DNA of 44,163 nt from a virus, in IMG/VR virus record IMGVR_UViG_3300037606_000121, positions 1 to 44,163 of that record; one strand, 5' to 3'. The translations under genes were made by a program, and so were the position numbers. Numbering within the stretch: position 1 is the stretch's first letter; each line of letters begins with the position of its first letter. The notes under the pieces are model-generated. The model saw only the letters and a program-made list of their open reading frames with translations. It ran no database searches and was not told where the DNA came from. Shown piece after piece: positions 7,488 through 15,954 of this stretch.

Positions 7488-7601
7488 CTACGGCCGAATC
7501 GGAATGCACTTCTCTGAATCCATCGCAGATGCGAATTCGTTGGCGCGATGAGAGCAATGATTGCCGCACATTGGCCCATCTATCCCATTGCATACCGCCA
7601 C
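7488..7601 (-). CDS. Possible small Cys/His protein
   Basis: From a GTG at 7599-7601 the frame reads 37 aa with CNGIDGPMCGNHCSHRANEF, a CxxxH/C pattern that looks like a metal-binding knuckle. The open frame extends upstream to a TAG at 7647-7649 without a good start or ribosome site. A second open frame (7468-7746) covers the same DNA. I judge the region partly decayed. Confidence 0.25.
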   Translation of the reverse strand: MAVCNGIDGPMCGNHCSHRANEFASAMDSEKCIPIRP

Positions 7602-7863
7602 GGATGCACTTGACGCGCGAATAACAATGCGTGGCAGCCGAATCGCCTACGCTCGTGTCTTCATCCCTTGACATGTCTGCCTGCGTTCCTTTCAAAGAAT
7701 GCGATTCCTGCGATTCGACCGCACACCAGCGCGACTGGCCACACACCAGCGCGGCCGAGATTCCATTAGCCGCCCTTTTTTTTAAGTCGCGGCAATTGCT
7801 GGTGTTACCCAGCCCGATCCTCGGCAGATCCCTTTCGACTATTCTCCAGCAGGCCGCACGTGA

Positions 7864-7992
7864 TTAGACGCGGTCTCCTGCGAACTCAAGCAAACATTCT
7901 TCCAGTGGTGCCAGATTCACTGTCATCAGCAGGCCACACGGACAACTCCGCTGCCTTCTCCCGGCTGAATCGGTATAGGTTGGATAGAGCAT
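7864..7992 (-). CDS. Possible small protein (42 aa), may be a fragment
   Basis: The ATG at 7990-7992 gives 42 aa with SCPCGLLMTVNLAPLEECLL. After its TAA the same frame continues open and coding-like through 7863-7468 (for example LPRIGLGNTSNCRDLKKRAA), so this may be the 5' part of a gene broken by a stop. No ribosome site is visible. It lies just after the terminator at 8013-8054. Confidence 0.25.
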   Translation of the reverse strand: MLYPTYTDSAGRRQRSCPCGLLMTVNLAPLEECLLEFAGDRV

Positions 7993-8012
7993 TTTGGCCG
8001 TGTTTGCGGCAC

Positions 8013-8054
8013 AAAAAAACCTTGCTCAACAGGTAGTCGCTGTTGAGCAAGGTT
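8013..8054 (-). terminator. Strong rho-independent terminator ending the early operon
   Basis: A perfect 15-bp stem (8018-8032 with 8040-8054) has a 7-base loop. In minus-strand RNA it is followed by seven U (A-run 8013-8019 on the plus strand). It lies about 60 bp past the stop of the 102-aa gene, so it closes the transcript that starts near 20.4 kb. Confidence 0.85.
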
Positions 8055-8115
8055 CAAAAACGGGATTGACTCCCGGAATTCGCTTTGTTGTGGCCGACTA
8101 CGCCAGGCGCGAACA

Positions 8116-8424
8116 TTAACGATTCAGATTGCCGCTGTCAATATCGACTCTTACAAATTCTGCCCGCACCAAACTAATCTCCGACATATTCCGATTGCGA
8201 ATGTCACGCCCAAACATGCGTATCGGTGACACTCTCAGGATATCATACACCCTGCCCAACTGTGTCGCGTTGCCGCATTTCGTCAGTTGGATGCGGACCG
8301 TATCGACCAGCACGAACTCATCGACAATCCCACTTGGTGCCATCGCACCAGGTGGGATCTCGCCGCCGCCCAACTGAGTGAGCGTTGCCTCTAGTTTCGC
8401 TTTGTGGTACCTAGACGCTGCCAT
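8116..8424 (-). CDS. Hypothetical protein, last gene of early operon
   Basis: 102 aa from the ATG at 8422-8424 with AAAGGA upstream; a further upstream ATG lacks a ribosome site. The middle (VLVDTVRIQLTKCGNATQLG) is beta-rich. I do not recognise a family. It overlaps the preceding coiled-coil gene by 14 bp and is followed by the 8018-8054 terminator. Confidence 0.6.
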   Translation of the reverse strand: MAASRYHKAKLEATLTQLGGGEIPPGAMAPSGIVDEFVLVDTVRIQLTKCGNATQLGRVYDILRVSPIRMFGRDIRNRNMSEISLVRAEFVRVDIDSGNLNR

Positions 8425-8848
8425 TGGATTTTCCTTTATACTCGCCGTCTTTTTCAATTGTCATTTTTTCCGCGTCTTTTGCCTTCGCCCACGCCGCCAT
8501 TTTTCCCATCCGTGCCGACAGTGCAGCCACCTCAGAATTCAACCGCCCGATCTCAACATTAGCCGCCTCAACCTCAGCTTGTAGTGCAATATTCGCCGCA
8601 GCGGTGGCCGTCCGTAGGATCTTCAGTTCCTGCCACTGTTCATGCACACTCTGGACTAACTTATTGAGCGTGTGAGACATTCCGCGAGTTGACTGGACCA
8701 GTTCATCGAAACGCGAATTCCACCATGCTAACGTCCATTTGTCGGGGCGAAGATTGATCCGTTCGTGCAATTCTTCGCTGAGCGTTTTGCGTCGCGTCTT
8801 GATGTCGGCCCGCATTGATTCGGCTGTTGGCTTTTCATCGTCGGTCAT
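8411..8848 (-). CDS. Coiled-coil hypothetical protein
   Basis: 145 aa. Residues about 65-125 form a long amphipathic helix with heptads (LQAEVEAANVEIGRLNSEVA). The N-terminus is charged. A scaffold or accessory role to the DNA-metabolism genes upstream is possible, but nothing specific is visible. It has a 4-bp overlap with the DUF4406 gene. Confidence 0.6.
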   Translation of the reverse strand: MTDDEKPTAESMRADIKTRRKTLSEELHERINLRPDKWTLAWWNSRFDELVQSTRGMSHTLNKLVQSVHEQWQELKILRTATAAANIALQAEVEAANVEIGRLNSEVAALSARMGKMAAWAKAKDAEKMTIEKDGEYKGKSNGSV

Positions 8849-9141
8849 AATGTCCTCACGTCCACGATTTCAATTCCGAGTCGATGCGCCAAGTGGATCT
8901 CAAGTTGTGCCCCCTTACTCGATTCCCAGCCGGGTAGATAGGCCAGTGTGTCGCAGTCGCAAAGTGCTTTGATGTCGGCCTTGAGATAGTCGTGCCATGT
9001 GCCGCCATCGCCGCTGATCTCTGCCGGATTGATAACCTCGTGGCCCTTCCATCGCAGCCTTGTGGCCCACGAATGGAAGACAACAACGTTCTTGCACGGG
9101 ATGCCGGTCATTGGCCCGCTTAGATAAATTTTGCGTTTCAC
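8845..9141 (-). CDS. DUF4406 protein (nucleoside deoxyribosyltransferase-like)
   Basis: 98 aa from the GTG at 9139-9141, chosen because it overlaps the helicase stop as GTGA and has GGTGGGGA upstream. The protein begins MKRKIYLSGPMTG, the signature of the DUF4406/2-deoxyribosyltransferase-like fold, and contains DYLKADIKALCDCDTLAYLP and KGAQLEIHLAHRLG, matching the family's Asp and Glu sites. Related enzymes act on nucleosides or nucleotides. Phage members are common, and their substrate is generally unknown. Confidence 0.75.
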   Translation of the reverse strand: MKRKIYLSGPMTGIPCKNVVVFHSWATRLRWKGHEVINPAEISGDGGTWHDYLKADIKALCDCDTLAYLPGWESSKGAQLEIHLAHRLGIEIVDVRTL

Positions 9142-10688
9142 TCCCCACCTCCAACAGTAAACGGATACAGCGACGACACACGCCGCGATGAATCTGGCGA
9201 ACCGTACGGAATCATATTGTACGTTCTGCCGCCCACCACGATCGACCTCGGAACACGGTGATTCGTGCCTTGTTTTTCGTTCGCGCCGCGAAACATTCCG
9301 CACGCTTGCCGCCACGTTCTTCCCGAGCGTCCAGCTTGATACAATATCGTCGTCATCAGTTCCTGCGGAGTCTTCGTTTTCGCTTCCTTAGTCGGCTTCC
9401 TGAACTCGACAAGTTCGGCACCGTTGAACTCCAGCCCTTGACCTTGTCGCTCTTTCGGCGTCGGCTCGTATCCGCACGAATTGCACCGGCCTCCACGATA
9501 GATTGCACGGCATTGTGGACATTCGATTGTCGGTCGCGTTACCGCTTCGCCCGTCTCTTGCGTCGTGATGTCGAGACTCCAATCAGGATCGTCTTCGAAC
9601 AGTCCGAGATTGCGTTCTGATGACAGATTTCCGCCGTGATCAATGACAATACAATCTTGCTTGGCTGGACTCATCCGCGACCCGCGCCCGATCATTTGCC
9701 GCCATCGCGTAACGGAAGCCACTGATACGCACATCTGAATACATGCAATCGCAGGAATGTCGGTCCCACGCTCGACAACCTGGACGTTGCAAAGGTAATC
9801 AATTCGATGCTCATTCAACGAAGCGAATATCTCAATCCGCTGGTCGTCCGGAGTCTCCCCGTCAACGTATGACACCCGCAGCCCGGCCCGTGAGAGTTCT
9901 GCCGCTGCCTCCTGAGCGTGTGACCGGCGCGGAAAGAAGCCAAGCGTAGGACGCCCCTCGCCGAGCTTCTTCCAGTCTCTGACAAGATCGCCGCTCATGC
10001 CTTCCATCGCTGCCGAAACCGATTCGCTGGTGAACTCGCCGCCGCGTTTCTTCAACTTGTCAAGCTGTCCGTCAGTCGCGTGAAAGTATCTAAACGGTGC
10101 CAAGAATTTGTTATCAATCAGCCATTGCGTAGGAGGCCCCAATACGATGGTTTTGTAAACGTCGCCAAGTCCTTTTGCTTGTGGTGTCGCAGTCAGCCCG
10201 AGCACGTACGCCGGAACTAATCCCAGGGCCTCACGCTTGATGTCATGGTGCGCGAGAAACTTCGCGAACTTCGGGTGATGTGCGTGAGCCTCGTCGAATA
10301 TGATCAGATCGAAAGTATAGTTGGACGTGTAGCCATCGTCATTCAAAAACCAACTGATCAGCGTGTCGATTGACCCGACGTGGACGTTGTGGCCGTAGTT
10401 CGGCTTTTCTCCGCTCATCAGGATTCCATGCGGCAACGCAGGCGACTCTGCGAACGACTTCGAAGCATTGTCCACCAGTCCGCGACGCTGAACAGTAAAC
10501 AGACTGTATCCGCTCTGCCCTGCCGTCTTCTCACGATTTGCAGACGCCCCTAGAATCCACTTCGCCATCCTAGTTTTGCCGACCCCTGGCTGCGCACAGA
10601 GGATGATTCGCTTTTGACTTGCGATGGCGGATCTTGCACGGTCCCGCATGTCGCATTGATGCGGGTACAACTCAGGAAGTGATATCAT
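9138..10688 (-). CDS. SF2 DEAH-box helicase with zinc ribbon
   Basis: 516 aa from the ATG at 10686-10688 (ATGA overlap with the ParB-like gene). Motif I is AQPGVGKT (residues 32-39), motif II is DEAH in LIIFDEAHAHHP, motif III is GLTATP, and motif VI is QMIGRGSR. A four-Cys zinc ribbon (CPQCRAIY..CNSCG) lies near residue 395. It resembles phage DNA helicases of the type-III-restriction/UvsW class, which unwind or remodel branched DNA during replication and recombination. I see no DNA polymerase, so the host polymerase is probably used. Confidence 0.85.
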   Translation of the reverse strand: MISLPELYPHQCDMRDRARSAIASQKRIILCAQPGVGKTRMAKWILGASANREKTAGQSGYSLFTVQRRGLVDNASKSFAESPALPHGILMSGEKPNYGHNVHVGSIDTLISWFLNDDGYTSNYTFDLIIFDEAHAHHPKFAKFLAHHDIKREALGLVPAYVLGLTATPQAKGLGDVYKTIVLGPPTQWLIDNKFLAPFRYFHATDGQLDKLKKRGGEFTSESVSAAMEGMSGDLVRDWKKLGEGRPTLGFFPRRSHAQEAAAELSRAGLRVSYVDGETPDDQRIEIFASLNEHRIDYLCNVQVVERGTDIPAIACIQMCVSVASVTRWRQMIGRGSRMSPAKQDCIVIDHGGNLSSERNLGLFEDDPDWSLDITTQETGEAVTRPTIECPQCRAIYRGGRCNSCGYEPTPKERQGQGLEFNGAELVEFRKPTKEAKTKTPQELMTTILYQAGRSGRTWRQACGMFRGANEKQGTNHRVPRSIVVGGRTYNMIPYGSPDSSRRVSSLYPFTVGGGE

Positions 10689-11464
10689 TTCCAACCCTTC
10701 GCAACCTGCAGCAACACCTTGCACCGCTCAATAGCTTCGTGATGATCGTCCAGACTCCGCTTCATTTCGTTCAGATCGTCGAACGCTCTCATCAACGCTT
10801 CGACCGTCTTCACAGTTTTCAGCCGCTGATTGTTGGTCGCCTCGGATTTGCTTGGCGGATTGCGTGGCGCGGCTGATGTTGGGCCAGTCTCGACCGGTTC
10901 AGATTCTTCCGGTTCTGACTCTTCCGGATCGTCCTGCGTTTGTTCGGTTGGCTTGGATGGTTTTGGAGGATCAACGGAAGGGGACATTGTCCCCTTTTGT
11001 ACAGTAGTTTGTACAGTCACAGGTGGTTTACGATCTGCTACGATTCGCTTGACGGTTCTGTCAGTGACTCCAGCTTTTTCAGCAATCTGAGACTGCGTCA
11101 TCTTGCCGCCGTTTTCGAGCAGCCACACAACGCAATGCCGCTTGTCAGCACTTGTCATTCTCAGCCCGTGCTTGTCGTTTGCAGTCATTCCGAAGATTCT
11201 CGCATCGTGTGCCGTCCCTTTGTGGATTCGGCAGGGGATGCTTGCTCGTTTAGTTCGTGCCGCCGCCAGTGTCCTGTGGAAACCATCCGAGACGAAGTAA
11301 TCCGTTCCGTCATGGAACACATCGAGCGGCCCAAGCGGCCATTCGCCTGGCGTCTCGATTATCAAATCCGCGTAGGTGTCAACTGTGTCCGGATCCACTG
11401 CGACGCGGCTTTGTGTATTGGCGTCGATTTTCAGCAGGTCGATTGATAGGTTTGTGATCTTCAT
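10685..11464 (-). CDS. ParB-like N-terminal domain protein with HTH
   Basis: 259 aa. Residues 1-100 match the ParB/Srx-like fold, with DGFHRTLAAA at 60-69 in the place of the GxxR nucleotide-binding box. An HTH follows at about 122-145 (SQIAEKAGVTDRTVKRIVAD). After a low-complexity acidic/proline linker, a C-terminal helical region probably serves in dimerisation. No ParA partner is seen, so a role in transcription control or replication rather than partition is more likely. Confidence 0.75.
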   Translation of the reverse strand: MKITNLSIDLLKIDANTQSRVAVDPDTVDTYADLIIETPGEWPLGPLDVFHDGTDYFVSDGFHRTLAAARTKRASIPCRIHKGTAHDARIFGMTANDKHGLRMTSADKRHCVVWLLENGGKMTQSQIAEKAGVTDRTVKRIVADRKPPVTVQTTVQKGTMSPSVDPPKPSKPTEQTQDDPEESEPEESEPVETGPTSAAPRNPPSKSEATNNQRLKTVKTVEALMRAFDDLNEMKRSLDDHHEAIERCKVLLQVAKGWK

Positions 11465-11484
11465 TTTGTCATCCCATGAAAATA

Positions 11485-11520
11485 CCCGCTCTGCAACTGA
11501 TCGAGACAGTCACAGGCGGG
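11485..11520 (-). terminator. Hairpin with short T-run between early genes
   Basis: CCCGC at 11485-11489 pairs with GCGGG at 11516-11520. In minus-strand RNA it is followed by TATTTTC. The stem is short and the loop long, so it is at most a weak or attenuating terminator before the ParB-like gene. Confidence 0.35.
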
Positions 11521-11543
11521 CTATGAAATCAGGTTAGTTTGGG

Positions 11544-11672
11544 CTAACCCGAAAACGTCAAATTGTGCTGAACCCAGTCTCGATCTGGCTTCAATGTCAG
11601 CACAGTACAGAATTTTGTCAGCGTTTCAAGACGGCTTCCAGCCGCAAAGCTAGAACCATCATCGCGCGTCAC
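11544..11672 (-). CDS. Small hypothetical protein (42 aa)
   Basis: The GTG at 11670-11672 overlaps the stop of the upstream gene as GTGA. The frame reads MTRDDGSSFAAGSRLETLTK and on to a TAG at 11544-11546. It fills most of a gap that would otherwise be empty. A 6-bp hairpin (GGTTAG/CTAACC, 11532-11549) spans its stop. The function is unknown. Confidence 0.45.
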   Translation of the reverse strand: MTRDDGSSFAAGSRLETLTKFCTVLTLKPDRDWVQHNLTFSG

Positions 11673-12037
11673 GGCTGCATTGCCTCCAGCTTAGCCTGGA
11701 TTTCGTCCAGGCACTGCGAGGCGGGTGCATCCATTTCGCCAGAAAAATGGACGCACCACTCATCCAATAGTGTCTTGCACTGATCTCGCAACTCGACGTC
11801 GATTGCTCGACGTGGATCGATCTCAACATCGTAGTTAATAATCAATGCTTCTAAAATCTTTGCCAGGTCCGGTGCAGCTATCCGCTCCCGTACCTTCCAT
11901 CGATCCATCACGTACTTGCCATTGTGCCTCAGCAGTCCTGTAGTTCGATGCAGGAAATATCCAGCCGCGTCTTTTGTCGAAGCAAACGCCGCCAGTTGCT
12001 TGCCTTTATTTTCGATCGTCCAGGGTAGACTAGTCAT
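11669..12037 (-). CDS. Hypothetical protein, early operon
   Basis: 122 aa. The N-terminal half (MTSLPWTIENKGKQLAAFAS) is mixed; the C-terminal half is helical and acidic. The start overlaps the stop of a 57-aa gene as ATGA. No family is recognised. It is placed between the recombination genes and the ParB-like gene. Confidence 0.6.
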   Translation of the reverse strand: MTSLPWTIENKGKQLAAFASTKDAAGYFLHRTTGLLRHNGKYVMDRWKVRERIAAPDLAKILEALIINYDVEIDPRRAIDVELRDQCKTLLDEWCVHFSGEMDAPASQCLDEIQAKLEAMQP

Positions 12038-12207
12038 CGACTTTTGCCCTCCTCAATAAACGCCGTCACATCAGCTTCAAGGTCATCCAACTTTCGGCAC
12101 AACTCAGCAGCCCACCACGGCAATCCATTCGCTACCGAGTCATTCACGACGATCGCCACGATAGCGGTCATCAGTTTTTCGAATCGTTCGGTTTCGTCGT
12201 CTACCAT
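12034..12207 (-). CDS. Small acidic hypothetical protein (57 aa)
   Basis: ATG at 12205-12207, with GGAGACGAAG upstream and a 7-bp overlap with the ATPase stop; its TGA overlaps the next ATG as ATGA. The peptide (MVDDETERFEKLMTAIVAIV, then WWAAELCRKLDDLEADVTAF) is helical and acidic. The two coupled junctions make it convincing despite the length. Confidence 0.65.
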   Translation of the reverse strand: MVDDETERFEKLMTAIVAIVVNDSVANGLPWWAAELCRKLDDLEADVTAFIEEGKSR

Positions 12208-13859
12208 GGCTCTTCGTCTCCCGCTGGTTCTGCGATTGGCGGCAATGGCTGCCGCTTGATCTTTGACGGCTTGACTGGCTTTACTGGAGCATCTGCAACC
12301 GGATCTGTGTCAACCAGTCGTGTCGGTACAATCACGTTTTCAGCAGCAGGATCTGACGACGCCTCAGCAGTCAGAATGTAAACGCCACGATCAATTGCAT
12401 GGTGATGAATCTCCTGCCGATTCTTTCCGTCGATGCCTTCCCAGCCGACCTGTGAGATAACCAGCAGACCGCCGTCGCCGACCTGATCCGCTCCTATGTC
12501 GATTGCCAATGTCCACTTCTCGCCGTCGCTCAAATCGTGGTACGGAATCGAGTTGCCACGCTCCGTATCGGTGACGAGTCTCGCCGCTTTGCCGTCTGAT
12601 TCGACCCGCAGTTGTGGGCACTTGATGCACGACGATAATACTTCGTCGGTCGACTTGCCAGCGTCTCGATACGCCGCCGCTTTCGCCTTCGCAGCCATGG
12701 CCAGCTTGCGGTGTTTTTCGGCTTCGGCTTTATCCTTGATTGCCTGTCGAATCAGTGCCCCTTGCTCGACCGCTTCGGCAGTTTCTTTGACGGCAGTTTG
12801 TGCCGACTCGATCACCTCATCAGTAGGCACGACGATGATTGACTCTGACACAATAGACTCTGCCAGACCGATAGATTTGATACGCGACCCGATTGATTGA
12901 ATCAACTCGTCGTCGCCAGCAATATCAGAATTCATTCGCTCAATATCGGATTTCATTTTCATCGCTTTGGCTCGCATCGAAACGAGTTCAGCTTCGGTCG
13001 CTGTCACTGTCGCCAGTGTCGCCGCCCTCCGTTGCTTTACCGTCAGCAGTTGAGCCTCCGGCGAATCACTGCCCATCGCCGCAATCGACTCACGAGCCTT
13101 TTCCAGTTTTGCCGCTTGTTTCTCCGCAGCATCAACGACCGACCTTAATCGGGTCAACATGTCCCGTGCTGCGTTGTACGCTGTTTGCAATTTCGCCGAG
13201 TCCGATTCCGATGTCAGGTCCAAATCGTCTGGCGGATTAAGACCGGTCGCATGGCCGTCTTCACGCTTCGATTCGTCTTCAGCAGTCCGAGCCGCCGCGT
13301 CGTAATCATCTTTGATTCGCCGAGCCATATCGACCAAGTCATCCGTCTCGGTCGATGCTGATTTGACGATCGTTGAGAAGTCAGCGAAGGATGGATTGGC
13401 TTTGAACAGTCCGGCATCTGCATTGACGCCGGTGAGTGCGACCAGTGCTTTGATACGTGCATTGTCAGCCGCTGCCGGTGCCTTGATTCGCGGATCGACC
13501 AGCCCGGCCAAATCGAACCTGCCCTCCAGATTCGTGACTTCGAACTCGCCTGTGTGGCGGCACGTTCCGCCGATCGTAATCACGGCCCCGAACGCCTCGA
13601 CGCGACCCTTTTTTGTGTAGTCGCGGAGCGGTAGTTTTCCTTCGCCTCTTGCCGCTGCCTGCACAGCATCGAGTAGGATCGTTTTACCCGATCCGTTTGG
13701 CGCGACCAGCACCGTCACGCCAGGAGATTCAAGCGTGAATCCTAGCTTTGAAATTGGACCGAGATTTTCGGCAGAAATTGAATGATTTTTCATCGAATAA
13801 ACTTTCATAAAGTAGGATTGAAAAACGATCTGTGTCTCTCCACTGATCAGTACTGTCAA
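12201..13859 (-). CDS. SbcC/Rad50-like AAA ATPase with central CxxC
   Basis: Up to 552 aa from a TTG. ATG starts at 13806-13808 or 13791-13793 are equally possible, since none has a clear ribosome site. Walker A is APNGSGKT near the N-terminus. Long coiled-coil arms flank a CIKCPQL motif (residue about 414), positioned like a Rad50 zinc hook. The ABC signature is LSDGEKW, and LLVISQVGW follows where Walker B would be. The likely role is DNA end or structure processing with the neighbouring exonuclease and NinG. The C-terminus is proline/lysine-rich. A small hairpin precedes the gene (13870-13904). Confidence 0.75.
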   Translation of the reverse strand: MTVLISGETQIVFQSYFMKVYSMKNHSISAENLGPISKLGFTLESPGVTVLVAPNGSGKTILLDAVQAAARGEGKLPLRDYTKKGRVEAFGAVITIGGTCRHTGEFEVTNLEGRFDLAGLVDPRIKAPAAADNARIKALVALTGVNADAGLFKANPSFADFSTIVKSASTETDDLVDMARRIKDDYDAAARTAEDESKREDGHATGLNPPDDLDLTSESDSAKLQTAYNAARDMLTRLRSVVDAAEKQAAKLEKARESIAAMGSDSPEAQLLTVKQRRAATLATVTATEAELVSMRAKAMKMKSDIERMNSDIAGDDELIQSIGSRIKSIGLAESIVSESIIVVPTDEVIESAQTAVKETAEAVEQGALIRQAIKDKAEAEKHRKLAMAAKAKAAAYRDAGKSTDEVLSSCIKCPQLRVESDGKAARLVTDTERGNSIPYHDLSDGEKWTLAIDIGADQVGDGGLLVISQVGWEGIDGKNRQEIHHHAIDRGVYILTAEASSDPAAENVIVPTRLVDTDPVADAPVKPVKPSKIKRQPLPPIAEPAGDEEPW

Positions 13860-13905
13860 GCCGATGTCTTTTGCGAGTTGGCATCTCGGCTTCCCCGCCC
13901 GCTCT

Positions 13906-14448
13906 TCAGAATATCTCGTTTCGTTTCATCGTCTCGATCGCGACCCTCAATCGCCGATCATACTCAATTCGCATGTCAACCTGTTGCTCCCGATCCCACG
14001 TTACCGACTGCGTTTTTAGCCGCTGTAGCATTTCGATAATCTCAACGCCGTGAACCGCTTCCATCCACATTCGATAGGCTTGCGGATTGCCAGATTGATA
14101 CTGGTTGCAGTGAACGCACTGAGGGGCACAGTTCGATTCTTCGAGCAGTATCGAATTCCTCCGCGATCCGATAAAATGCCCTGCGTTCATGTCCCGCGCA
14201 TCCCATGCTGTAACCTTGCCGCATGTGACGCAAACAACCTCCCCAACGTACCGCTGAATTCCGACGATGGCGTCCCGGAACACTGCGACCGCGACGCCAT
14301 CCGGCATCGCCCCAGCCTCAGCTTTCACGACCTTCTGAAATCGTGTTGCGACGAAATTCTGCAGGTAGGTTCCGCAACTGACCTCTTTAGATTTTTCGAT
14401 CATCCGCTGCCGTGCCCGTTCGGCTTTTTCTTCCGGTGTCATCGCCAC
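13906..14448 (-). CDS. ninG: NinG/Rap-type recombination nuclease
   Basis: 180 aa. A helical N-terminus is followed by CVTCGK, AGHFIGSRRNS, EESNCAPQCVHCNQYQSGN and YRMWM, the Cys/His pattern of lambda NinG (Rap), an HNH-like Holliday-junction or D-loop nuclease. It sits four bases after the probable ssDNA-binding gene and near a YqaJ exonuclease and an SbcC-like ATPase, a coherent recombination set. Confidence 0.85.
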   Translation of the reverse strand: MAMTPEEKAERARQRMIEKSKEVSCGTYLQNFVATRFQKVVKAEAGAMPDGVAVAVFRDAIVGIQRYVGEVVCVTCGKVTAWDARDMNAGHFIGSRRNSILLEESNCAPQCVHCNQYQSGNPQAYRMWMEAVHGVEIIEMLQRLKTQSVTWDREQQVDMRIEYDRRLRVAIETMKRNEIF

Positions 14449-14451
14449 GGT

Positions 14452-15093
14452 TTAGCCTTTCGAAACTTCGTCAAGAATTGCCGCCAAGAACTGATTCAAT
14501 TTGTCTCTCCAGTCATCGTCAGCGATCTCAGTGATCGCCGTTTCGCATAGCTCCAGTGTCGCAGGATCTCGCGTTTCCAATCCTGCTGCCATTGACTTTA
14601 GGACCTGCCCTATTTCAGCAGGACATCCCTTGAATTGTGGACGCCACTTATCAAGTAGTGCGTGCTGAAACTTGGCAGGTTTCTTCGTCTCGACGACTGG
14701 CGGCCGTGCAACTTCTTGCGGTGGCGTCTTGGCGTATTTGATCCTGATTCCCAACGTCAACCCGCCTTCTGGACTTTTAACCTCCGTGACAAACAAACAC
14801 ACCCATTGCCCCTCCCAAGCCTGCGTATCAGCCCCGTAAAGCGCCGTTAGTTGCTTTCTGTTCGTGGCTTTTATCCACCAGTCTTTTTCAACTGGATTGC
14901 CGTCCTGATCAAGCAATCGAATCGTGAACATTTGCCGCTGCAACTTGCCGCACGCTTTGCGATTCAAGTGCTGATAGACTCCTTCAATTCTAAACCAGAC
15001 TTCGCCGAGTTCAACCAGATCCTCCGCGCCCATAAACTCGTTATCGGACCGCATCGCTGAGACGTGGCCTCTGTACCTATTCGATTCAGTCAT
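14452..15093 (-). CDS. Probable ssDNA-binding/annealing partner of the exonuclease
   Basis: 213 aa. Residues 1-120 are beta-rich with DWWIKATNRKQLTALYGADT and VCLFVTEVKSPEGGLTLGIR, resembling a phage OB-like protein commonly next to YqaJ exonucleases. The C-terminus is helical (KWRPQFKGCPAEIGQVLKSM). It overlaps the exonuclease gene by 8 bp. A role in coating or annealing single strands is inferred from neighbours and resemblance; I cannot name a formal family. Confidence 0.55.
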   Translation of the reverse strand: MTESNRYRGHVSAMRSDNEFMGAEDLVELGEVWFRIEGVYQHLNRKACGKLQRQMFTIRLLDQDGNPVEKDWWIKATNRKQLTALYGADTQAWEGQWVCLFVTEVKSPEGGLTLGIRIKYAKTPPQEVARPPVVETKKPAKFQHALLDKWRPQFKGCPAEIGQVLKSMAAGLETRDPATLELCETAITEIADDDWRDKLNQFLAAILDEVSKG

Positions 15094-15748
15094 CGATCAT
15101 TTCCCCTCTATACTTTTCTGTTGATACCTGCGACACAATATGATGATTGCACCGCTTCACCTTCGATTCAATCCGCTCAATGTCCTGCAACAACAACAAC
15201 AACGCCACTGCCATTTTCGCTTGATACTTGATGTCCGGATAGACGCGAATTTTGAACGGCGTCAACTCCGGATGGTACGCTAAAAAGTCGCACCACTCCC
15301 GTCCAGAAATCATTAGCAATCCTTGCACCTGCGGCTTGTGTTGGATCGGCATTACGCCATCCGCGTGAATTCCGATCAGTGTTTCCGGTGCAGGGCATTT
15401 GATCTCAATCATGCCGTCGTCGCCAATCAAACCATCGGGCGACCCACCATAAGCGTCTGTGTGATCTGGCATAATAAAGCCAGCTTCGATTATTTCCTTT
15501 CCGCTCTTTTGAGTGTAAAGATACTTCGCGTTCGGCTCCTGTTCCGTGCCCCAGTCCATCCAGAAACTCGGGGGAGCTTCGGCGTAAACTCCAAGCCGTT
15601 TCGCTACGATCTTTGCCGCATAGCCTTCAGACTGTTTCGAGAAGTCACCACGAGCCGCCGTGATGAATTTTCCGAACTCGGAAGCTGTCGGCCGTGCTCG
15701 TAAAGCGTGCCACTCATCCGAGCCTTGACGGCAGTTTATTATTCGCAC
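15086..15748 (-). CDS. YqaJ/lambda-Exo-like viral recombinase exonuclease
   Basis: 220 aa from the GTG at 15746-15748 (AAAGGCGAG upstream, 10-bp overlap with csrA). GSDEWHALRARPTASEFGKF is the N-terminal YqaJ block. YGGSPDGLIGDDGMIEIKCP supplies the metal-binding Asp, Glu and Lys, and HKPQVQGLLMISGREWCDF is the third block. These enzymes degrade one strand of duplex ends 5' to 3' and feed an annealing protein. Length and motifs fit an active enzyme. Confidence 0.88.
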   Translation of the reverse strand: MRIINCRQGSDEWHALRARPTASEFGKFITAARGDFSKQSEGYAAKIVAKRLGVYAEAPPSFWMDWGTEQEPNAKYLYTQKSGKEIIEAGFIMPDHTDAYGGSPDGLIGDDGMIEIKCPAPETLIGIHADGVMPIQHKPQVQGLLMISGREWCDFLAYHPELTPFKIRVYPDIKYQAKMAVALLLLLQDIERIESKVKRCNHHIVSQVSTEKYRGEMIDD

Positions 15749-15924
15749 GACTCGCCTTTCTCTTTTTGAATAGCCAACCAAACTTCTTCGCGATGAATCG
15801 AAACATTCTTCGGTGCAGTGACCCCAAGTCGAATAATGCTGCCGCGAATTTCATAAATTTCGACGATAATCTTTCCGTCGTCGATTACAATTTTTTCGTT
15901 CAGTTTCCGTGATAAACAGAGCAT
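15739..15924 (-). CDS. csrA: CsrA-family translational regulator
   Basis: 61 aa. MLCLSRKLNEKIVI at the N-terminus and SIHREEVWLAI near residue 42 are the diagnostic CsrA strands, including the conserved Arg-Glu-Glu of the RNA-binding face. CsrA dimers bind ANGGA sites near ribosome sites and block or stabilise mRNAs. A phage copy could reprogram host translation or regulate phage genes; several phage ribosome sites here contain AGGGA or AGGA. It is embedded in the recombination operon and overlaps the exonuclease gene. Confidence 0.9.
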   Translation of the reverse strand: MLCLSRKLNEKIVIDDGKIIVEIYEIRGSIIRLGVTAPKNVSIHREEVWLAIQKEKGESCE

Positions 15925-15954
15925 GTGACATCCATTTCAGTTTTGTGAGTTGAT

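Noticed and set aside
10685-11464. Plasmid-type ParAB partition system
   Set aside because: There is a ParB-like domain but no ParA ATPase and no iterated parS-like sites, so plasmid-like partition is not supported.
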